Numbered from the stretch's first letter, positions 54,703 through 63,836 are shown. The stretch: DNA of 64,000 nucleotides from Paenibacillus illinoisensis NBRC 15959 (GCF_004000925.1 NZ_BIME01000002.1:558001-622000), one strand, 5' to 3'. Notes: generated by a model from the sequence alone, not told the origin. Numbers and translations: made by a program.

Positions 54703-56027
54703 GTGCAGGGCTGCGTTTCATTAATGTATGCCTTCCGCACCGAGAAGACCTCTGTCTTTATGAACTAAAGGCGGAGGTTGGAAAATGGGTTAGTATCCGT
54801 CGGCAAGATCGTTTCCTTGATGCACGGGAAAGCGGTGCTTCCCGTCTGATGGTCCCGCACCAGGCTGGATCGGATCTGAAACGGCTCGCAGACGCGGATT
54901 GCATCGATCTGCAGGGCGGGATGATGCTTCCTGGCCTGGTTGACTCTCATATGCATTTGGATAAGGCCTTCTCGCTTGAGCAGGTGTCGAACCGATCCGG
55001 CACGCTTCATGAAGCCATTCTTAATTACAGCCAGGCTGTACAGACATTCAGCAAGGAGCAGCTAGCGGAACGCATGCTGACTGCCGCTAGAATGGCTCTG
55101 AGCTACGGGACCACGACCATAAGGAGCCACCTTGACTTCCCTGTTCATTTGGGGAGAGAGGTGGCCTTTCGGACTATTGAGGCAGCCTTGGAAGTACGGG
55201 AGAAGTTGAAGGACAGTATGGCTATCCAATATGCGCTCATGGTTCCGTTCCGCGGCAATCAAGAAGCTGCGGATGAGGCAATCGAGGAAGCACTACGGAT
55301 GGGAATTGATGTACTGGGTGGAGCCCCTCATCTGGCAGATGACTCTGAAAGAGAGATTGGCAGGATTTTTCGGTTAGCGGATCATTTCGGTGTGCCCATT
55401 GATCTGCATGCAGATGAAAGTGATCATCCCGAAAAAAAAACCGTGCTGAGCATCGCAGAGCATACGATTCGCCACGGTTATCAGGGCAGAGTGACAGCAG
55501 ATCATCTGTGCTCGTTGTCTGCAATGACGGAAAAAGATGCACAGCATGTGATGGCGAAGATGAAGGAAGCCGGTCTGAACGCGGTAACGCTGCCTGCGGT
55601 GAACCTGTATCTTCAGGGACGGGAAGATCGCGGCCTGGTAAGACGGGGCACAACACGCATTCGCGAGCTGCTTGCAGAAGGCATTCCGCTTGCTGCGGCC
55701 TCCGACAATATTCAAGACCCGTTCCATCCGTTCGGCCGCGGGGATCTGATACAGATCGCCCAAATCACATCATATGCTGCCCATATGGGCAGTGAACGGG
55801 ATTTAGTACAGCTGCTGCGGATGATCACGGATATACCTGCTGAAATTACGGGCTGCGACGAGTATGGGATTGAAGAAGGGCATGACTGCAACTTTGTTGT
55901 CACGGATGCTTCGGATGTCACGCAGCTGCTATCAGGTACAAAAATGAGTCGCTGGGTGTATGCCTCCGGCAGATGGCAGTCTGCTTTGCATACAGCTCAG
56001 ACATTCGCTTCTGAATTGGTAACATAA
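54699..56027 (+). CDS. Cytosine-deaminase-like amidohydrolase
   Basis: 442 residues, metal-dependent amidohydrolase superfamily of the CodA/AtzC type. Metal and catalytic blocks are LPGLVDSHMHLDKAF, DLHADESDHPEKK, ADHLCSL and ASDNIQDPFHPFG. The last is a hallmark of cytosine deaminase relatives. It deaminates or hydrolyses an N-heterocycle or amidine-like bond. ATGA overlap with the cupin gene. It is the clearest hint that the pathway substrate is nitrogen-heterocyclic. Confidence 0.9.
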   Translation: MSAGLRFINVCLPHREDLCLYELKAEVGKWVSIRRQDRFLDARESGASRLMVPHQAGSDLKRLADADCIDLQGGMMLPGLVDSHMHLDKAFSLEQVSNRSGTLHEAILNYSQAVQTFSKEQLAERMLTAARMALSYGTTTIRSHLDFPVHLGREVAFRTIEAALEVREKLKDSMAIQYALMVPFRGNQEAADEAIEEALRMGIDVLGGAPHLADDSEREIGRIFRLADHFGVPIDLHADESDHPEKKTVLSIAEHTIRHGYQGRVTADHLCSLSAMTEKDAQHVMAKMKEAGLNAVTLPAVNLYLQGREDRGLVRRGTTRIRELLAEGIPLAAASDNIQDPFHPFGRGDLIQIAQITSYAAHMGSERDLVQLLRMITDIPAEITGCDEYGIEEGHDCNFVVTDASDVTQLLSGTKMSRWVYASGRWQSALHTAQTFASELVT

Positions 56028-56084
56028 TAAGCAACAAACAGGAATTACCGTCAGTTGAACATAGAAGAGAAAGAAGGTGGCAAG

Positions 56085-57665
56085 ATGGTTCCACAAGTCA
56101 CAGGCACACAGACGATGGTAGTCAGTCCTCATTCTTTGGCCAGCGCGGCAGGAGCGCGTATTTTGCAGCAAGGAGGTAACGCCTTTGATGCCGCCGTGGC
56201 GGTGAGCGCCTGTCTTGCTGTCGTATATCCACATATGACGGGACTGGGAGGCGATTCCTTCTGGTTAACCTATAGCACCGAAGAGAGAAAAATCAGGGCA
56301 TATAACGCGAGTGGGCGTTCGGGCAGCGGGATTACCGCAGCCTGCTTTGCGGGCGAATCAGCCATCCCGCAGCGGGGACCCCGCAGCGTCATTACCGTGC
56401 CGGGTATGGTGGACGGCTGGGATGCCATATTACAGGAATATGGCTCGAAGACGCTGGCAGAGGTGCTTGAGCCCGCGATCCGTTATGCGCTGGAAGGCTT
56501 CCCGCTGTCGCCGGACCAGCATGTCAATACGGCCGAGCGTTCAGATGTGCTGGCAGCTTATCCACAGACAGCCGCCATCTATCTGCCCGGAGGCAAGGTC
56601 CCGGAGCAAGGCAGCCGCTTTGTGCAGTCTGCTTTGGGAAGCAGCCTGCTGCAGGTTGCGGACCAGGGCCGAGACGTATTTTATTCAGGCAGTGTTGGTC
56701 AGGAGATTGTTCGCTCACTCAAGGAGCAGGGAGGTCTGCTGACACTGGAGGACTTTGCGAGACACAGAGGTGAATGGGTGGAACCGGTCAAAGGGAGCTA
56801 CCGAGGGCTTGATCTTTATCAGGTCCCTCCGAATTCACAGGGCTTTACCGGTATAATGGCGCTGCAAATTCTAGAACAATTTGAATTGGAGAGTATAGAG
56901 CATGGTTCCTATGAGTACTATCACCTGCTTGTGGAGGCGCTGAAGCTGAGCTTCCGTGACCGCGATCGTTATTTGACAGACCCACAATTTTCCTCCATTC
57001 CTCTGGACCAGCTGCTATCCAAATCCTATGCCGCGAAGCTGGCGGCCTGCATCGATATGGAGCGAGCTCTGCCGATGGATACCCAGCCGGTAGGTCATGA
57101 TACGGCATATGCGGCTGTAGTAGACAGTGAGGGCAATGCCGTTTCATTTATCCAAAGTCTCTATTTTGAGTTCGGCTCTGCTGTGGTTGGGGGAGACACC
57201 GGTATTTTGCTGCAGAACCGAGGCTCGTTCTTCTCCCTTGATCCGTCGCATGTGAACAGGCTTGAACCGGACAAAAGAACCTTTCATACGCTGATGCCGG
57301 CAATGGCTTGCCGCGATGGGAAGCCGTATATCTTGTACGGTACCCAGGGAGGAGAAGGTCAACCACAGACACAGACCGCGCTGCTGACCCGCATGGTGGA
57401 TTATGGTATGACCCCCCAGACCGCTGTGCGTGAACCTCGGTGGGTGTGGGGAAGAACATGGGGAGAGGCAACGCAAGAATTGAGAGTTGAGGGCCGAATC
57501 GCGGCAGAAGTGCAGCAGCGTTTACGACTCGCCGGACACAAGGTACACACAGTTGAAGATTTTGCTAGAGTCATGGGACATGCGCATGCCATTATGATCG
57601 ATGACAATGGCTTCCTGCTCGGGGGCACAGACCCCCGCTGCGATGGTGCGGCTATTGGATGGTAA
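56085..57665 (+). CDS. Gamma-glutamyltransferase-family hydrolase, cytosolic
   Basis: 526 residues, Ntn-hydrolase of the GGT family. The autoprocessing nucleophile is probably T340 in GHDTAYAAVVD, where classical enzymes have TTHxSVVD; the His is replaced by Tyr. Other blocks are GGNAFDAAVAV, MTGLGGDSFWL and VPGMVDGWDA. There is no signal peptide, unlike secreted glutathione-degrading GGT. Cytosolic members include HpxW (oxamate amidohydrolase) of purine catabolism. ATG 56085 follows GAAGGTGG. Last gene of the operon; two terminators follow. Confidence 0.88.
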   Translation: MVPQVTGTQTMVVSPHSLASAAGARILQQGGNAFDAAVAVSACLAVVYPHMTGLGGDSFWLTYSTEERKIRAYNASGRSGSGITAACFAGESAIPQRGPRSVITVPGMVDGWDAILQEYGSKTLAEVLEPAIRYALEGFPLSPDQHVNTAERSDVLAAYPQTAAIYLPGGKVPEQGSRFVQSALGSSLLQVADQGRDVFYSGSVGQEIVRSLKEQGGLLTLEDFARHRGEWVEPVKGSYRGLDLYQVPPNSQGFTGIMALQILEQFELESIEHGSYEYYHLLVEALKLSFRDRDRYLTDPQFSSIPLDQLLSKSYAAKLAACIDMERALPMDTQPVGHDTAYAAVVDSEGNAVSFIQSLYFEFGSAVVGGDTGILLQNRGSFFSLDPSHVNRLEPDKRTFHTLMPAMACRDGKPYILYGTQGGEGQPQTQTALLTRMVDYGMTPQTAVREPRWVWGRTWGEATQELRVEGRIAAEVQQRLRLAGHKVHTVEDFARVMGHAHAIMIDDNGFLLGGTDPRCDGAAIGW

Positions 57666-57821
57666 AAACAGAACAGGGTGCAGCACGCTCTAATTAGGTG
57701 AGTGGCTCTAACTTTAAGAGAATTAATACCTTTTGTTGTATAAAATCAAGGCTTACAGCGAATCATCCCAGATCTCCATATCCCCAGGACATATTGTTGG
57801 GCAGAACTGATAAACTTTAAA

Positions 57822-57845
57822 ACCGCCTCTAATGGCGGTCTTTCT
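57822..57845 (+). terminator. Terminator 1 of the 13-gene operon
   Basis: ACCGCC (57822-57827), a 6-base loop, GGCGGT (57834-57839), then CTTTCT. Confidence 0.65.
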
Positions 57846-57908
57846 ATGTTCGGCGAATGCCAGCTGCTTACTCTATTAAACTATCGGTAAACGATTACTC
57901 AATAGCTG

Positions 57909-57950
57909 AACAAAAGCAGCTAATCAATGTGATCAGCAGCTTTTGTTTTA
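57909..57950. terminator. Terminator 2, bidirectional
   Basis: AACAAAAGC (57909-57917) pairs with GCTTTTGTT (57939-57947); CTAATCA and TGATCAG extend the stem inside with one mismatch. TTTTAA follows. The A-rich left arm makes it usable for the convergent exporter gene too. Confidence 0.7.
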
Positions 57951-58024
57951 AGTTTAGAATAAGATGCCATACCCCAAACGTGGAAAATCCCAAATATCTA
58001 TATTATCCCGTTGAATCGGCGTAA

Positions 58025-59233
58025 TTAGGTTGAAATTTGCGGTTCATCTGCAGGCTGTCGTCCACTTACCGCAAGCATAATCACAGCAATAATGATTAGT
58101 ATAAAGCAGAAAATAAATGAGTATCGGTAACCGACAATGCTGGCTACTCCACCACCAACAAGACTGCCAAGCAGTCTGCCGATTGTGGATGAATTGGAAT
58201 ATAGCGTGGAAGCATATCCTGGCATTCTGGGCAGCAGGTCCTGAATGTAGCTAATTCCAATTGCAGAAATGACGGCGACAAAAACAGCGAGCAAAATTTG
58301 TGCAGCAAGCATTTGCCACATCGCGTTTGATATAAGTATAACGAAATAATAAGCTCCTCCGAAAATAGCCCCGCAAAACACCAAGATTCGGTTACTATAC
58401 TTTGCACTAAGTAGACCGAGTACAATCATAAAAGGAATTTCCAGTGCAGCACATATACTACTGACTAAACCGACATCGCTTGTTGTTCCCCCAAGATTGT
58501 TTGTAATAAAGAGAGCCGTGTTTATGCTGCTCATCCAATGAGCGGTATACATGAGTATCAGAATTAGAAAAGGAATTAAAATATCTCGGTTTTGAGCCAG
58601 CCGGAAACTTTTTATTTTCACTTCAGCTTGATTGCTCTTCATTTCCTTGTTTGATTTGAGAAATAGGAAAACAAGCAGAGCAACAAGTAGGAAAACTCCG
58701 ATTGTACCCAAAAAAATCCCCTCAAATCCAATAGCAGCGAGTAATAAAGTGCCGATTAATGGACCTGTAATAAAGCCGAGAGAGAAAGCAGAACGCAAAG
58801 TAGAATTAGCAAACGCACGCTCCGTAAAATGACTCTTTATCACTGCTTCTCTGGAAATAGCGAACAACTGAGGCATCCCTGGTGCACCTAGTGCAGTAAA
58901 CACAGTCATGTAAATGAACAAGATCGGAAAATCTTGAATGAACAAGTATCCACTAAAGGCCAGGGCATTAGCGAGAGTAGAGAAAAGATAAACGCCCTTT
59001 CGATTTAAGCCGAGGTCGGAACGTCTCCCGATTAGCGTGCTGATCCATATTCCTGCTATTAGTGTAACGCCTAGATAAAGACCAAACATGCCAATAGATA
59101 CGCCAAGCCTTTCCGTGAAGTAAATAGATAAAAAGGGGGTGCTGAGCGAAATGCCCATTCCCTGCAATGCCATACAGATAAAGAGTAAAGCATACGAAGG
59201 AATGGAAAATAGGCTAACGAATCGAATGAACAT
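58025..59233 (-). CDS. MFS sugar efflux transporter (SetA-like)
   Basis: 402 residues with 12 hydrophobic segments. The SetA-type signature GMGISLSTPFLSIYFTERLG opens the protein, and a loop GRRSDLGLNRKGV follows TM2-3. SetA proteins export sugars or sugar analogues and related drugs. It is a single gene facing the long operon; no regulator is adjacent. Confidence 0.88.
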   Translation of the reverse strand: MFIRFVSLFSIPSYALLFICMALQGMGISLSTPFLSIYFTERLGVSIGMFGLYLGVTLIAGIWISTLIGRRSDLGLNRKGVYLFSTLANALAFSGYLFIQDFPILFIYMTVFTALGAPGMPQLFAISREAVIKSHFTERAFANSTLRSAFSLGFITGPLIGTLLLAAIGFEGIFLGTIGVFLLVALLVFLFLKSNKEMKSNQAEVKIKSFRLAQNRDILIPFLILILMYTAHWMSSINTALFITNNLGGTTSDVGLVSSICAALEIPFMIVLGLLSAKYSNRILVFCGAIFGGAYYFVILISNAMWQMLAAQILLAVFVAVISAIGISYIQDLLPRMPGYASTLYSNSSTIGRLLGSLVGGGVASIVGYRYSFIFCFILIIIAVIMLAVSGRQPADEPQIST

Positions 59234-59562
59234 AGTGTGAGATTACTCCTAAGAATTTTTTGTTGTGTAATCACCATACATGACCTTGCTTTATCTCGTC
59301 TAATTGTATTTTACTGGAAAATGATTTATATCCACTTGGGATCTGCCCACTTCGCTATCAACAGGTTGTTTTTAAGGAATTACATAGTCATTTTTAAGAC
59401 AGTACATGTTGAGCATGATGCAAGGACCCATCCTGCTGTAAACTATGCTTGAAGGCAACAAAAATCCCTTTACAAGATAGGGGTCGGAGCGTTAAAGTTA
59501 ACGCAATTATGGCGGACAGTAGATTTTAAAAGATAAGATGAGCACCAAAGGAAGGGATGCCC
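59234..59562. other. Intergenic region upstream of the sensor-kinase remnant
   Basis: No gene. The notable element is a perfect palindrome GCGTTAAAGTTAACGC at 59489-59504, described separately. Confidence 0.45.
59489..59504. promoter_or_regulatory. 16-base palindrome
   Basis: GCGTTAA-AG-TTAACGC is perfect and lies 59 bases before the broken kinase frame. It may be a relic operator; nothing nearby identifies its protein. Confidence 0.35.
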
Positions 59563-60068
59563 ATGATAAAAAGGTTGAGATTTCAAAACAAATTGATGTT
59601 GAGTTACCTTCTGGCCTGCATCATTCCGCTATTATTGTAAGCGTATTCATTTTTCATCAGTCAGCTAAAGGGCTGGAAGAATCTTCACAGGAATTTGCCT
59701 CCTTGTATACATCCCAGATTAAGTCCTCATTGAATGAATTTATCAAGGAATACGACAAGATTACGAAGTCAGTATTAGTCGAAAACGAATTGATCTACAG
59801 GCTCGGAGAAGGGTCAAGCATACCCATGAACGAGGAGGTTAATCAGCGGGTGGCCGTACAACAGCTTCTCATGAGGGTGACATTGCTCAAATCCGAAATT
59901 GGCACCGTAATGCTGATCAGCCGCGATACAGCTAGAGACGTCGGAACGTCTGTTGTAATCTAAAACCACACCAATACCAAGATCTACAGACAACAGATGT
60001 TTAATATTTCTGCTGAAGGCAATCAGGTAGCGAAGGACATTAAAAGGGATGACACCAAGCTAAGATAG
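59563..60068 (+). pseudogene. YesM-like sensor histidine kinase remnant
   Basis: From ATG 59563, after GGAAGGG, the frame encodes MIKRLRFQNKLMLSYLLAC and IIPLLL, the first membrane segment, then stops at 59638-59640. In the next frame it continues VSVFIFHQSAKGLEESSQEF and a coiled extracytoplasmic region to about 59930, then shifts again. KIYRQQMFNISAEGNQVAK resumes and stops at 60068. This is the sensor part of a YesM-type kinase with at least two frameshifts. The HAMP, kinase and ATPase domains and the partner response regulator are missing. An intact 141-residue frame at 59538-59963 exists only as an artefact of the first shift. Confidence 0.75.
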
Positions 60069-60105
60069 GAATAAACTTCAAATAGAAATAATGCCGAAAT
60101 AGGAG

Positions 60106-60140
60106 AGAGCCGATAACCGCATAATTGGGTTGTTGGCTCT
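60106..60140 (-). terminator. Weak stem-loop after the hydrolase gene
   Basis: AGAGCC (60106-60111) pairs with GGCTCT (60135-60140), with an inner AACC/GGTT. The following minus-strand tract is only moderately U-rich. Confidence 0.35.
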
Positions 60141-60193
60141 GTGTCTGTACGGCTAGTTCTTAGACATGCATTTATAGCAGCCTCTCGGGTATG

Positions 60194-61330
60194 TCACTTG
60201 TTGCTGGTCTTCTTGACCAAGTCCACGCCAACGTATGCCAGACTTTCCACACTTGCTGCCTTCTGTAGTATGTAATGATCAAAAAAGTTCTTCGTATAGT
60301 CTGTTACAAGATTTCGCATTTCCATAGCGTCCCGTTCGCCTCTGAGTTCCTCATTAACATTGGTAAACACGATGTCACAGTAATCTAAATGAGCAGCACC
60401 ATCAACAGAGAAATAATAGGTTTCCATGCTATTGTTAGCGCCAATTATCGCATTCATATTATAGTTAGGTTCACTAAATAGTAGCAAGAAGGGTTTCTTG
60501 AGGTCGCTGCCCTGAAGTCCGAACGCACCGCTATCCAAGCCAATCCCGCAGGCGAACCTTTCGTCGTCCCGGCAAACAATCGCCGCCGTAGGCCCTCCAT
60601 AAGAATGTCCGACTATACCCATGCCGATGTTAAGCCATAATCTGCCCTTAAAGATGGAATTCAGTTCTCCAGAGTCCAGTTTGAAAAGATAATCGGCTAC
60701 ATACCTTATATCTTCTGCCTGTAATTCGCTATGCTCTGTTAACTTGGCAAGTATCGGCAGTGTAAGCACGTTTTGGCACATCTCAATGGCAGTTTCTTCG
60801 TCAGGCCGCATCTCCATCTTACCAGCCAACTCCACCATTTCCGGATCTTCAGAAAACGCCATAATAACATCCGAAAAATCCTTTGATACATTAAACAGGC
60901 GTCCATCTTTACACTTATACATGGTGCTATTCTGGTGGCCGACGCTTACCACTACATATCCCATGCTTGCCAAGTCTGTACAGATCACGGTACCCCATTC
61001 TGGAGAACCTCCCCCGCCGCAAACATAGAATAATACCGGATAGTGCTTTTCCTTCCCAGAGAGAGCAAGGTCGTCGTAACACTGGGTCTGGATATCGATA
61101 GAGTAAGCATCCTTCAACGCAGTGAGAAGCGGCTGCTCATTCAACATCTCGTATACTTCAGGAAACATGTACGTTGATGTCGTCTTCCCTTCGTTACTGT
61201 CGGACGGATAGTACACAAACGCCGTCAGTTCTCTTTTTGAGTGATCTGATGCCATGTACTCAAAATCCATCTGGGTTCGACCCACCGTATAGCCGCCAAT
61301 GGGTTCTGGAAATGCATCATACGTTTTCAT
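60194..61330 (-). CDS. PAF-acetylhydrolase-like alpha/beta hydrolase
   Basis: 378 residues. The nucleophile elbow GIVGHSYGGPTAA, the oxyanion region LFYVCGGGGSPEWG and a late SVDGAAHLDYCD carrying the catalytic His mark an alpha/beta hydrolase of the platelet-activating-factor acetylhydrolase/dienelactone type. ATG 61330 follows AGGGGG. The open frame extends to 61429 but overlaps the TetR gene's end. It follows the TetR gene by 34 bases and is probably co-transcribed and repressed by it. Confidence 0.85.
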   Translation of the reverse strand: MKTYDAFPEPIGGYTVGRTQMDFEYMASDHSKRELTAFVYYPSDSNEGKTTSTYMFPEVYEMLNEQPLLTALKDAYSIDIQTQCYDDLALSGKEKHYPVLFYVCGGGGSPEWGTVICTDLASMGYVVVSVGHQNSTMYKCKDGRLFNVSKDFSDVIMAFSEDPEMVELAGKMEMRPDEETAIEMCQNVLTLPILAKLTEHSELQAEDIRYVADYLFKLDSGELNSIFKGRLWLNIGMGIVGHSYGGPTAAIVCRDDERFACGIGLDSGAFGLQGSDLKKPFLLLFSEPNYNMNAIIGANNSMETYYFSVDGAAHLDYCDIVFTNVNEELRGERDAMEMRNLVTDYTKNFFDHYILQKAASVESLAYVGVDLVKKTSNK

Positions 61331-61364
61331 TTTCTTATTCCCCCTATATTCGTTGGAATCGTAT

Positions 61365-62024
61365 CTACTCCTTGGCTTTCTTGAGATCGCTAACCATTTC
61401 AGAATATTTATGATCTTCGAGCAGCCCATGACCCATAAAGTCAGTAAAGTACTTGCTAATCTTCAGTTGCAGCTTAGAGTCCTTGATATCGAATTCTCGA
61501 AAAAACATGACAAGATTAAACTGCATGGACTCAAACATAAAAGAAATCAGGTCGTCGTCAATATCAGGTCGGAGAGATCCATCAACCCTCATTCGGCGTA
61601 AAATGTTCTTGATGATGGGGAATGACTCTCCCTTTAGCACATCCAGATAGACTTTAAGCAATATGTCCTCAGGAATGTATAGTACTGTTTCAGTAAGTTT
61701 GATTTCCAACTCATTCAATGGCTCGGTTATCATGCCATTAACATTACCAAATAAGCCAGTAAGGAAAAACCGGTAAAGGGAATCGTCATTCGTGTTATTA
61801 AAATACGAAGCTCTTTTCTGGGTCACATTACGTATTAAGAGACAATAAAGGTCATCTTTGTCTTCAAAATAGCGATAAAATGTTCCAGGGTGCATGGATA
61901 AACAATCCAAAACCATCTTCATCGATATATCCTCGTAAAGATTATTAACAAAAAGATGCATAGCGCTATTAGATATTTCCTCGCGTCTTGCTTCATCTAA
62001 ACGAAAGAAAGTTTTTTTTGGCAT
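61365..62024 (-). CDS. TetR/AcrR-family regulator
   Basis: 219 residues. N-terminal helix-turn-helix at about 10-55 (ARREEISNSAMHLFVNNLYEDISMKMV, then HPGTFYRYFEDKDDLY). ATG 62024 (MPKKTFFRL) follows GGAG; earlier in-frame starts lie in the operator. It is first gene of a two-gene operon with the hydrolase, and a palindrome over its own promoter (62045-62062) indicates autorepression. Confidence 0.9.
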   Translation of the reverse strand: MPKKTFFRLDEARREEISNSAMHLFVNNLYEDISMKMVLDCLSMHPGTFYRYFEDKDDLYCLLIRNVTQKRASYFNNTNDDSLYRFFLTGLFGNVNGMITEPLNELEIKLTETVLYIPEDILLKVYLDVLKGESFPIIKNILRRMRVDGSLRPDIDDDLISFMFESMQFNLVMFFREFDIKDSKLQLKISKYFTDFMGHGLLEDHKYSEMVSDLKKAKE

Positions 62025-62044
62025 AGAGTACTCCTTAATATAAA

Positions 62045-62062
62045 GTGTGAACTCATTCACAC
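62045..62062. promoter_or_regulatory. TetR operator
   Basis: GTGTGAA-CTCA-TTCACAC is a perfect inverted repeat directly downstream of, and overlapping, the -10 box of the TetR promoter. A further half-site TTCACA is at 62079-62084. Confidence 0.65.
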
Positions 62063-62089
62063 CTTATCGATAATTGATTCACATGTCAA
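62061..62089 (-). promoter_or_regulatory. Promoter of the TetR-hydrolase operon
   Basis: Minus strand TTGACA (62089-62084), 17-base spacer, TAAGGT (62066-62061). Confidence 0.6.
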
Positions 62090-62134
62090 GTAGTACTGAA
62101 ATATTAAATATCAATAATGTAGGACAGACAAATC

Positions 62135-62162
62135 AAAAGGCACCCGCCTATAGGCAGGTGCC
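62135..62162 (-). terminator. Terminator of the BCCT transporter gene
   Basis: GGCACC and GCC (62139-62148) pair with GGC and GGTGCC (62153-62162); on the minus strand TTTTGATTTG follows the stem. Confidence 0.7.
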
Positions 62163-62202
62163 ATCTCTATAGAGATCAAGTATAGATTATCTATGGGGAA
62201 CT

Positions 62203-63774
62203 TCATTTTGCAAGTTCCTGTTCCTCCAGTAATCGTTTCAATTTTTGGCGCTGCCGTTTTTCCTTTTGACGGCGTTCTCTGTCCTCAGCCTGCAGAGCTT
62301 TAAGTAGGGAGACACACATGCCGATAAGGACAACAGCGAACGGCAGTGCGGCCACAATGGAGGCTGTCTGGAGGCCGTTCAATCCCCCGCTGATCAGCAG
62401 AACTACCGCGATGGCGGACTGCAAGATTCCCCAGGTTAATTTTACTCTTGTACTCGGGTCCAACTTGCCATCTGAAGTCAGCATGCCCAGCACAAAGGTA
62501 GCCGAATCCGCCGACGTAATAAAGAAGATCATGATCAGAAGAGTAGCAACGAATGCTGTAATCGTGCCTAAAGGCAGCTGCTCCAGCATAAGGAATAAAG
62601 CAGTTGTTGTGTCTTCTTTGACGGCTTCCGCCAGATGAGCGGCATTGAACAATTCCAACTGAAGTCCTGTTCCCCCAAAGACGGAGAACCAGATAAATCC
62701 GAAAAGGCTTGGAATAACCATGACGTAAATTACAAATTCTTTAATGGTTCTTCCTTTGGATACCCTTGCGATAAACGTGCCAACAAAAGGAGCCCACGAG
62801 ATCCACCATGCCCAGTAAAATAACGTCCAGGTTCCAATCCAGGTTTCTCTTGAAAACGGCGTCAGTCTCAAACTCATGTTAATAATATTCTGCAGGTAAC
62901 TTCCCAAGGTGGTCGTGAATGTGTCAAATATAAAAGAAGTCGGCCCAGTCACCAAAACAAACAACATTAATAGCACAGCTATAACGAGGTTGGTGTTGCT
63001 CAAAATCTTAATACCTTTATCCAGACCGGAGGTTGCCGAGATTAAAAACAATACAGTTACAATGGCGATGATGACAACCTGGGACAGCGTTGAGTTGGGA
63101 ATACCGAATAAGTAATTCAGCCCCCCGCCGATCTGAAGTGCACCCAATCCAAGCGAGGTCGCAACTCCGAAGATGGTGGAAATGACGGCCAGAATATCAA
63201 TGACCTTACCAAGCCAGCCTGCAGCAAGACGTTCACCGATCAAAGGAATAAAGGTCGAACTGATCAGCCCCTTATGGCCTTTCCGAAACTGGAAATAAGC
63301 AAGCGCTAAGCCGATGACGGTGTAGATGGCCCAAGGATGCAGACCCCAGTGGAAAAAGGAATAACGCATTGAAAGTCTTGCGGCTTGCGTAGTTTCGGGT
63401 ACCGCTCCCTCCGGTGCAGATAAATAGTGGGACAGCGGTTCTGCAACTCCCCAGAAAACCAGACCTATGCCCATACCAGCGCTAAACAGCATAGACAGCC
63501 AGGAAACCGTAGAATATTCCGGTTCATCATCGTCATCCCCCAGCCTGATACCGCCAAATCGGCTGAATGCCAGATAGAAAGCGAAGATCAGGAAGAACAG
63601 TGTTGCTAGCAAATAAAACCAGCCAAAATTCTGAATAGAGAAGTTGTAGGCTACGTCAGCCGCATCAGCCAGCTGATCAGGAGCGACAGCTCCCCAAATT
63701 GCAAATAGTGCAACGATGATAATTGTGATTGTAAATACCATGAAGAGAACCCCCGTTATGTAAGCTTCATCCAA
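62203..63774 (-). CDS. BCCT-family betaine/choline/carnitine transporter
   Basis: About 523 residues with 12 hydrophobic segments. The BCCT tryptophan-rich region WTLFYWAWWISWAPFVGTFIARVSKGRTI is seen in outline, as is the glycine-rich FSAGMGIGLVFWGVAEPL. The C-terminus is strongly basic (RERRQKEKRQRQKLKRLL), like osmosensing tails. It imports glycine betaine or similar solutes with sodium. The start is uncertain: TTG 63774 or ATG 63741 (after GGGGG). The frame is open to TTG 63843, but that part lies over a terminator stem. Confidence 0.88.
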   Translation of the reverse strand: MDEAYITGVLFMVFTITIIIVALFAIWGAVAPDQLADAADVAYNFSIQNFGWFYLLATLFFLIFAFYLAFSRFGGIRLGDDDDEPEYSTVSWLSMLFSAGMGIGLVFWGVAEPLSHYLSAPEGAVPETTQAARLSMRYSFFHWGLHPWAIYTVIGLALAYFQFRKGHKGLISSTFIPLIGERLAAGWLGKVIDILAVISTIFGVATSLGLGALQIGGGLNYLFGIPNSTLSQVVIIAIVTVLFLISATSGLDKGIKILSNTNLVIAVLLMLFVLVTGPTSFIFDTFTTTLGSYLQNIINMSLRLTPFSRETWIGTWTLFYWAWWISWAPFVGTFIARVSKGRTIKEFVIYVMVIPSLFGFIWFSVFGGTGLQLELFNAAHLAEAVKEDTTTALFLMLEQLPLGTITAFVATLLIMIFFITSADSATFVLGMLTSDGKLDPSTRVKLTWGILQSAIAVVLLISGGLNGLQTASIVAALPFAVVLIGMCVSLLKALQAEDRERRQKEKRQRQKLKRLLEEQELAK

Positions 63775-63836
63775 CTTTTCCTTAGTATGTACTAGTCCAG
63801 CGTGTAATATTTCGGAAAGCCAGCTGTTGATAAAAT

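Larger units (their letters stand above)
57666..58024. other. Intergenic region holding two terminators
   Basis: No gene. Apart from the two stem-loops at 57822 and 57909 the sequence shows nothing recognisable. Confidence 0.6.

Noticed and set aside
59538..59963. Intact 141-residue gene
   Set aside because: Its first third is out of frame with the recognisable YesM-type N-terminus encoded from ATG 59563; it is a by-product of a frameshift.
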